Shown: positions 5,611 through 8,926 of the stretch, in pieces
Layout of the letters: the number at the start of each line of letters is the position of its first letter
Position numbering within the stretch: position 1 is the first letter of the stretch
Assembly: GCA_030150315.1 (NCBI GenBank)
Contig: JASLGB010000360.1
Span: 1-8,926, forward strand
DNA length: 8,926 nt
Direction of reading: 5' to 3'
Origin: Dokdonella sp.
GTDB taxonomy: Bacteria; Pseudomonadota; Gammaproteobacteria; Xanthomonadales; Rhodanobacteraceae
The notes under the pieces: generated by a model
What the model was told of the DNA's origin: nothing
The model's database searches: none
The model's input: only the letters and a program-made list of their open reading frames with translations
Position numbers and translations under genes: made by a program

Positions 5611-6987
5611 TCAGTACGCGAACTCGCGGAATACGCGGTCGATGTCGCCGTTCCAGGCACCGTGGTACAGCTCGAGCTTGCGCTCGGCCGGCGTCTGGTT
5701 GGCATCGACGATCGCCAGCAGCGCGTCGAGATAGATGCGCTCGTCGACACCGGCCGGCGTCAGGCGCGCGCGACGGCGCAGGCCTTCGGCGGCGATCGCC
5801 AGCGCCTGTTCGGCCAGATCGCGCACCGTGCCGTTGCTGCGGCCGATGCGCGCCGGCAGCTTCAATGCGTGGCGCGGCACGCCATCGCGCAGCGCGTGGC
5901 GCTCGGCACTGGTGAAGTCCTTGACCAGATCCCAGGCGGCATCGAGTGAGGTCTGGTCGTACAGCAGCCCGACCCAGAACGCCGGCAGCGCGCACAACCG
6001 GCCCCAGGGGCCGCCGTCGGCACCACGCATCTCGAGGTATTTCTTCAGCCGCACTTCGGGAAATGCGGTGGTCATGTGGTCGGCCCAGTCGCGCAGCGTC
6101 GGGCGCGCGTCCGGCAGCTCGGCGAGGCCGCCGGTCATGAACGAGCGGAACGACTTGCCGGCAAGGTCGATGTACTCACCGTTGCGGTAGCTGAAGTACA
6201 TCGGCACATCGAGCAGGTAGTCGACGTAACGCTCGTAGCCGAAGCCGTCCTCGAACACGAAGTCGAGCATGCCGGTGCGATCGGGATCGGTGTCGGTCCA
6301 GATGTGCGAGCGGTAGCTCTGGTAGCCGTTCGGCTTGCCGTCGGTGAACGGCGAATCGGCGAACAGCGCCGTCGCCACCGGCTGCAGCGCCAGCGCGACA
6401 CGGAATTTCTTCACCATGTCCGCTTCGCTGCCGTAGTCCAGATTGACCTGTACGGTGCAGGTGCGCGTCATCATGTCCAGTCCGAGCGACCCGACCTTGG
6501 GCATGTACTCGCGCATGATCTTGTAGCGCCCCTTCGGCATCCACGGCATCTGGTCACGCCGCCATTTCGGCTGGAAGCCCATGCCGAGGAAGCCGAGTCC
6601 GAGCTGGTCGGCGACGGTCTTGACCTCGTTGAGGTGCTGGGAAACCTCGGCGCAGGTTTCGTGGATGCTCGACAAGGGCGCGCCGGACAGCTCGAGCTGG
6701 CCGGCCGGTTCCAGCGTGACCGAGGCCATGCCGCGCAGCAGCGCGATCAGCTTGTCGTGTTCGGTCACGCGCTGCCAACCGAAGCGCGTCAGGCCTTCGA
6801 GCAGCGCCCCGATGCCGTGCTCGCCCCCCCACGTCGGCGGGCGCAGATCGTCAAGGCGGAAACCGAACTTCTCGTGTTCGGTGCCGATGCGCCAATCGGC
6901 GACCGGCTTTTCGCCGGCAGCGATGTAGTCGATCAGCTCGCCACGATCGGCGAGCGGCGTTTCCTGGATGGCGGACGGTCCTGACAC
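5611..6987 (-). CDS. gshA: Glutamate-cysteine ligase, plant/alphaproteobacterial type
   Basis: First and rate-limiting enzyme of glutathione synthesis: ATP-dependent joining of cysteine to the gamma-carboxyl of glutamate, in the cytosol. The sequence matches the plant-type class (as in Arabidopsis, Agrobacterium and Xanthomonas), not the E. coli class. From the GTG at 6987 it has 458 residues. Landmarks, numbered from the ATG at 7029, are DWRIGTEHEKFGF (45-57, active-site Glu residues), LEPAGQLELSGAPL (106-119), MGFQPKW (150-156), RTCTVQVNLDY (189-199), YRSHIWTDTDPDRTG (239-253) and FPEVRLKKYLEMRGAD (323-338). Two starts are possible. The ATG at 7029 has no ribosome binding site. The GTG at 6987 has GAGGT at 6 bases spacing and gives the usual short leader before ETPLADR, so I prefer it. 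Three cysteines are present (126, 191, 346). The gene follows engB and precedes the yecA-like gene. Confidence 0.93.
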   Translation of the reverse strand: MSGPSAIQETPLADRGELIDYIAAGEKPVADWRIGTEHEKFGFRLDDLRPPTWGGEHGIGALLEGLTRFGWQRVTEHDKLIALLRGMASVTLEPAGQLELSGAPLSSIHETCAEVSQHLNEVKTVADQLGLGFLGMGFQPKWRRDQMPWMPKGRYKIMREYMPKVGSLGLDMMTRTCTVQVNLDYGSEADMVKKFRVALALQPVATALFADSPFTDGKPNGYQSYRSHIWTDTDPDRTGMLDFVFEDGFGYERYVDYLLDVPMYFSYRNGEYIDLAGKSFRSFMTGGLAELPDARPTLRDWADHMTTAFPEVRLKKYLEMRGADGGPWGRLCALPAFWVGLLYDQTSLDAAWDLVKDFTSAERHALRDGVPRHALKLPARIGRSNGTVRDLAEQALAIAAEGLRRRARLTPAGVDERIYLDALLAIVDANQTPAERKLELYHGAWNGDIDRVFREFAY

Positions 6988-6993
6988 GGGGCG

Positions 6994-6998
6994 ACCTC
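6994..6998 (-). promoter_or_regulatory. Ribosome binding site deciding the gshA start
   Basis: GAGGT on the minus strand lies 6 bases before the in-frame GTG at 6987. The annotatable ATG at 7029 has only a pyrimidine- and GC-rich stretch before it. This supports a start 14 codons downstream of the first ATG. Confidence 0.5.
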
Positions 6999-7054
6999 GG
7001 GTGGGATCCTTCACTATGGCGGCAGTCATGCCGCGTTGAAAGGGAGGGCGCGGA

Positions 7055-7657
7055 TCAGAGGCCGAGCCAGCGTGCGACCACGCCGCGCGCCTCGTCCAGA
7101 CCGGTCTTGGCCGGCGAGGAGAACAACTGCGCGCTGGCGCCGGGGAACTCCGCCTCGAGCGTCTTGCGCACCGCCATCAGCGTGCGCGTGGCCTCGTTGC
7201 GCGAGAGCTTGTCGGCCTTGGTAAGGATGCAGTGGCAGGCGCGGCCGCTGGCGGCGCCGAAGGCGAGCATGTCGAGGTCGAACTCCTTCAGCGGATGGCG
7301 CGAGTCCATGACCAGCACCAGGCCCTTGAGCGACTCGCGCTCGCGCAGGTAGCGGTCGATCACGCCGCGCCAATGCAGGCGCATGGCCTCGGGCACCTTG
7401 GCGTAGCCGTAACCGGGCAGGTCGATCAGGCGATGCGCCGCATCGCCGACCGGGAACACGTTCAGCAGCTGCGTGCGCCCCGGCGTCTTGGACGTGCGCG
7501 CCAGACCATGCTGGTCGCATATCGCGTTGAGTGCACTCGATTTCCCGGCGTTCGAGCGGCCGGCGAAGGCGACCTCGGCACCCACGTCGGGCGGCAGCTG
7601 GTCGAGACGGTTGGCGCTGGTGTGGAAGTGCGCCTGACGGAATGGATTGACGGACAT
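7055..7657 (-). CDS. engB: Ribosome biogenesis GTPase EngB (YihA/YsxC)
   Basis: A 200-residue TRAFAC-class GTPase that binds the large ribosomal subunit precursor and helps its late assembly; usually essential. All GTPase motifs are visible: G1 GRSNAGKS (33-40), G2 TPGRTQ (58-63), G3 DLPGYGYA (79-86), G4 TKADK (146-150) and the G5 region SSPAKTG (180-186). Length is typical. The start at 7657 is supported by AGGAGA (minus strand, 7661-7666), 3 bases before the ATG, and by the family-like N-terminus ahead of a FAGRSN strand; the frame stays open upstream but shows no family resemblance. It heads the engB-gshA-yecA-like unit and is divergent from cytochrome c4, a neighbourhood I recall from Xanthomonas-type genomes. 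Confidence 0.96.
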   Translation of the reverse strand: MSVNPFRQAHFHTSANRLDQLPPDVGAEVAFAGRSNAGKSSALNAICDQHGLARTSKTPGRTQLLNVFPVGDAAHRLIDLPGYGYAKVPEAMRLHWRGVIDRYLRERESLKGLVLVMDSRHPLKEFDLDMLAFGAASGRACHCILTKADKLSRNEATRTLMAVRKTLEAEFPGASAQLFSSPAKTGLDEARGVVARWLGL

Positions 7658-7686
7658 GTTTCTCCTGACTGCGGGATGGGCCGGCG

Positions 7687-7770
7687 CGAAACCGTCGCGC
7701 GACCACTCGCAGGAAATGGCGCGATCCGGGCGCGCCTGCATTTTCACGGATTCCGCCGGCAACGGTTTCG
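7687..7770. repeat. Separated inverted repeat in the engB upstream region
   Basis: CGAAACCGT at 7687-7695 and ACGGTTTCG at 7762-7770 are exact complements 66 bases apart. Both lie upstream of engB, so they could pair in its 5' leader if transcription starts beyond 7770. It may be chance at 9 bases. Confidence 0.25.
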
Positions 7771-7794
7771 TGCCCGTTTTTCCTGCGGGCCGGT

Positions 7795-7823
7795 TTGACC
7801 GTACCGGACGTCACGGTGATAAT
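7795..7823 (+). promoter_or_regulatory. Sigma70-like promoter of cytochrome c4
   Basis: TTGACC (7795-7800) and GATAAT (7818-7823) are spaced exactly 17 bases apart. Each matches five of six consensus positions. This is the best promoter in the window. It would start transcription near 7830, leaving a leader of about 80 bases before the ATG at 7912. The spacer carries ACCGT (7798-7802) and ACGGT (7813-7817), inverted arms around a GACGTC core, which could be an operator. Confidence 0.65.
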
Positions 7824-7911
7824 TCCGCGGATACCGTCAGCCTCGGCAGCTTTGCCGCTGCGTGGCGACGATCCTGCGTCATTTCCCACGTTTTTCCTTG
7901 GAGTCGAGTGT

Positions 7912-8586
7912 ATGAGCTTTCCGCGCGCCCATGTTCGACATGCGCTTGCACTGGCAACGCTGCTGATGGCCGGCGCGGCCTCGGCCTCCGACCATGCACT
8001 GATGCTCGGCGACGCCAAGGCCGGCGAAGGCAAGGCGGCGGTCTGCGCTGCCTGCCACGGCGGCGACGGCAATCCGACTGACAAGCAGTACCCGAAAATC
8101 GCCGGCCAGAACGAAGCGTACATGGTGCGCCAGCTGGAAGCGTTCAAATCCGGCCAGCGCCAGAACCCGATCATGCTCGGCTTTGCCTCCACGTTGTCGA
8201 CGCAGGACATGCACGACATCGGTGCGTTCTTCGCCGGCAAGCAGTCCCTGCCGGGCGTGGCCGACGACGCGCTGCTCGCGCGCGGCCAGGCGCTGTACCG
8301 CGGTGGCGATGCCAAGCTCGGCGTGCCGGCCTGCATGGCCTGCCACGGCCCGGACGGACGCGGCATGGCCGGCACCGGCTACCCGCAGCTCGCGGGCCAA
8401 TGGACCGACTACGTCGCGACCAAGCTGAAGGACTGGAAGGACGGCACCAGCTGGGGCGATGACGTCAACGCGAAGATCATGCCGACCATCGTGCAGTCGC
8501 TGAGCGAGGCCGACATCCAGGCCGTTGCGTCCTACGTCGAGGGCCTGCACACGGCCACGGCGGGCGGCAATACCGCGTCGAAGTAA
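7912..8586 (+). CDS. Periplasmic diheme cytochrome c4
   Basis: A 224-residue precursor. Residues 1-26 form a signal peptide (charged N-region, core ALALATLLMAGAA, cleavage likely after ASA), so the protein acts in the periplasm. Two cytochrome c domains follow in tandem, each with a heme-attachment motif: CAACH at 45-49 and CMACH at 141-145. The likely axial methionines are Met88 (NPIMLGFASTLS) and Met190 (AKIMPTIVQSLS), each in the usual sequence before an LS-x-x-D helix. This two-domain pattern and length are those of cytochrome c4, which carries electrons from the bc1 complex to terminal oxidases such as cbb3. GGAG at 7900-7903 is 8 bases before the ATG at 7912. The frame is open upstream to 7795, but a longer start would bury the signal peptide. 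It has its own promoter and precedes a dsbA-like gene. Confidence 0.94.
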   Translation: MSFPRAHVRHALALATLLMAGAASASDHALMLGDAKAGEGKAAVCAACHGGDGNPTDKQYPKIAGQNEAYMVRQLEAFKSGQRQNPIMLGFASTLSTQDMHDIGAFFAGKQSLPGVADDALLARGQALYRGGDAKLGVPACMACHGPDGRGMAGTGYPQLAGQWTDYVATKLKDWKDGTSWGDDVNAKIMPTIVQSLSEADIQAVASYVEGLHTATAGGNTASK

Positions 8587-8590
8587 GTCC

Positions 8591-8640
8591 TTTCGCGATT
8601 GCGGCGAAATTCAGCGGCGGCCGGGGACACTCGCCGCCGC
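8591..8640 (+). terminator. Two hairpins after cytochrome c4
   Basis: TTTCGC and GCGAAA (8591-8596, 8604-8609) form a 6-bp stem. GCGGCGG and CCGCCGC (8614-8620, 8634-8640) form a 7-bp stem with a 13-base loop. They lie just after the stop at 8586. No T-run follows, so partial termination or mRNA 3' protection is as likely as full termination before the dsbA-like gene. Confidence 0.4.
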
Positions 8641-8689
8641 GTTGATCCGCGGCGCCTCCGCACGCCGCCCCGATTCCGGAGAACTCCCG

Positions 8690-8926
8690 ATGTTCAAGCG
8701 CATCGCCGCATTGATGTTCAGCGCCTCGTTCGCCGTGGCCGCCCACGCCGCCGAGCCGTTCGAGGCTGGCAAGCAGTATTTCGTGATCGAGCCGCCGCAG
8801 GCGATCAATACCGGCGACAAGGTCGAGGTCATCGAGGTGTTTTCCTACGGCTGCGTTGCCTGCAACCTGTTCCGCCCGACGATGGACAAGGTCAAGGCGG
8901 AACTGCCGGCCAATGCCGAACTGGTC
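8690..8926 (+). CDS. dsbA: DsbA-like thiol:disulfide interchange protein, 5' part
   Basis: The 79 codons up to the right edge encode a signal peptide (MFKRIAALMFSASFAVAAHA, cleavage likely after AHA), then the thioredoxin-fold start of a DsbA-family protein: EPFEAGKQYFVIEPPQ, a VEVIEVFSYGC strand and an active-site CxxC at 55-58, followed by the FRP-x-MD helix. DsbA oxidises cysteine pairs in newly exported proteins in the periplasm and is recharged by DsbB. The active-site dipeptide is Val-Ala (CVAC) rather than the classical Pro-His (CPHC) of E. coli. The cis-proline loop and the rest of the protein lie beyond the window. GGAG at 8678-8681 is 8 bases before the ATG. Placement directly after cytochrome c4 is a known arrangement in gammaproteobacteria and fits a role near cytochrome maturation. 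Confidence 0.85.
   Translation, partial: MFKRIAALMFSASFAVAAHAAEPFEAGKQYFVIEPPQAINTGDKVEVIEVFSYGCVACNLFRPTMDKVKAELPANAELV

Noticed and set aside
6076..6984. A 302-codon plus-strand frame
   Set aside because: It is antisense to gshA, whose conserved active-site motifs run through the same bases.
7795..7911. An upstream start for cytochrome c4
   Set aside because: It would put 39 residues before the signal peptide and would overlap the -35 element; the ATG at 7912 has a good ribosome binding site.
7026..8375. A 449-codon open frame on the minus strand
   Set aside because: It overlaps engB in another frame and lies antisense to cytochrome c4, both of which carry unmistakable motifs. It is an artefact of high GC content.
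1..8926. Mobile elements, CRISPR arrays, tRNA or toxin-antitoxin genes
   Set aside because: No direct repeats with regular spacing, terminal inverted repeats, transposase motifs, cloverleaf sequences or paired small genes were seen. Base composition is even throughout.

Overview
The window is about 8.9 kb of dense, high-GC chromosomal DNA with tightly packed genes. It most resembles a gammaproteobacterium of the Xanthomonadales (Xanthomonadaceae/Rhodanobacteraceae, in the range of Dokdonella, Lysobacter and Xanthomonas). This placement is inferred from three things: the plant/alphaproteobacterial-type glutamate-cysteine ligase, the engB / cytochrome c4 / dsbA neighbourhood, and an IFRNGFE peptide in the first partial gene. 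It is not proven by any marker gene. I see no tRNA, rRNA, CRISPR array, insertion sequence, phage gene or integrase. The window reads as ordinary housekeeping chromosome.

Layout from left to right. Positions 1-324 (minus) hold the 5' end of a secreted protein of unknown function, divergent from a LOG-family nucleoside-5'-monophosphate phosphoribohydrolase (457-1035, plus). A perfect GC palindrome separates the LOG gene from a convergent minus-strand pair: msrC (free methionine-(R)-sulfoxide reductase, 1532-2017) followed by a stand-alone TfoX C-terminal-domain protein (1072-1494). A 294-base gap then leads to plus-strand bioD (dethiobiotin synthetase, 2312-2983, GTG start). One base later comes a polytopic GT-C-like membrane protein (2985-4334), followed by a 116-residue protein of unknown function (4395-4745) with its own extended -10 promoter.

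After a second hairpin-rich convergent gap comes a minus-strand operon transcribed engB (7055-7657), gshA (5611-6987 or 7029), then a YecA/SEC-C protein (4812-5591). Divergent from engB, behind the best sigma70-like promoter in the window (7795-7823), lies the diheme cytochrome c4 gene (7912-8586). The start of a DsbA-like periplasmic oxidoreductase (8690 onward) follows and runs off the right edge.

Two functional threads can be read. One is thiol/redox chemistry: glutathione synthesis, methionine sulfoxide repair, cytochrome c4 and DsbA. The other is small-molecule metabolism: biotin and nucleotide/cytokinin-type hydrolysis. I found no convincing undescribed multi-gene system. The points most worth a second look are the CVAC active site of the DsbA-like protein, the gshA start choice, the bioD leader region with its GTGA overlap, the unknown secreted protein with an N-terminal IFRNGFE motif, and several promoter or operator candidates.
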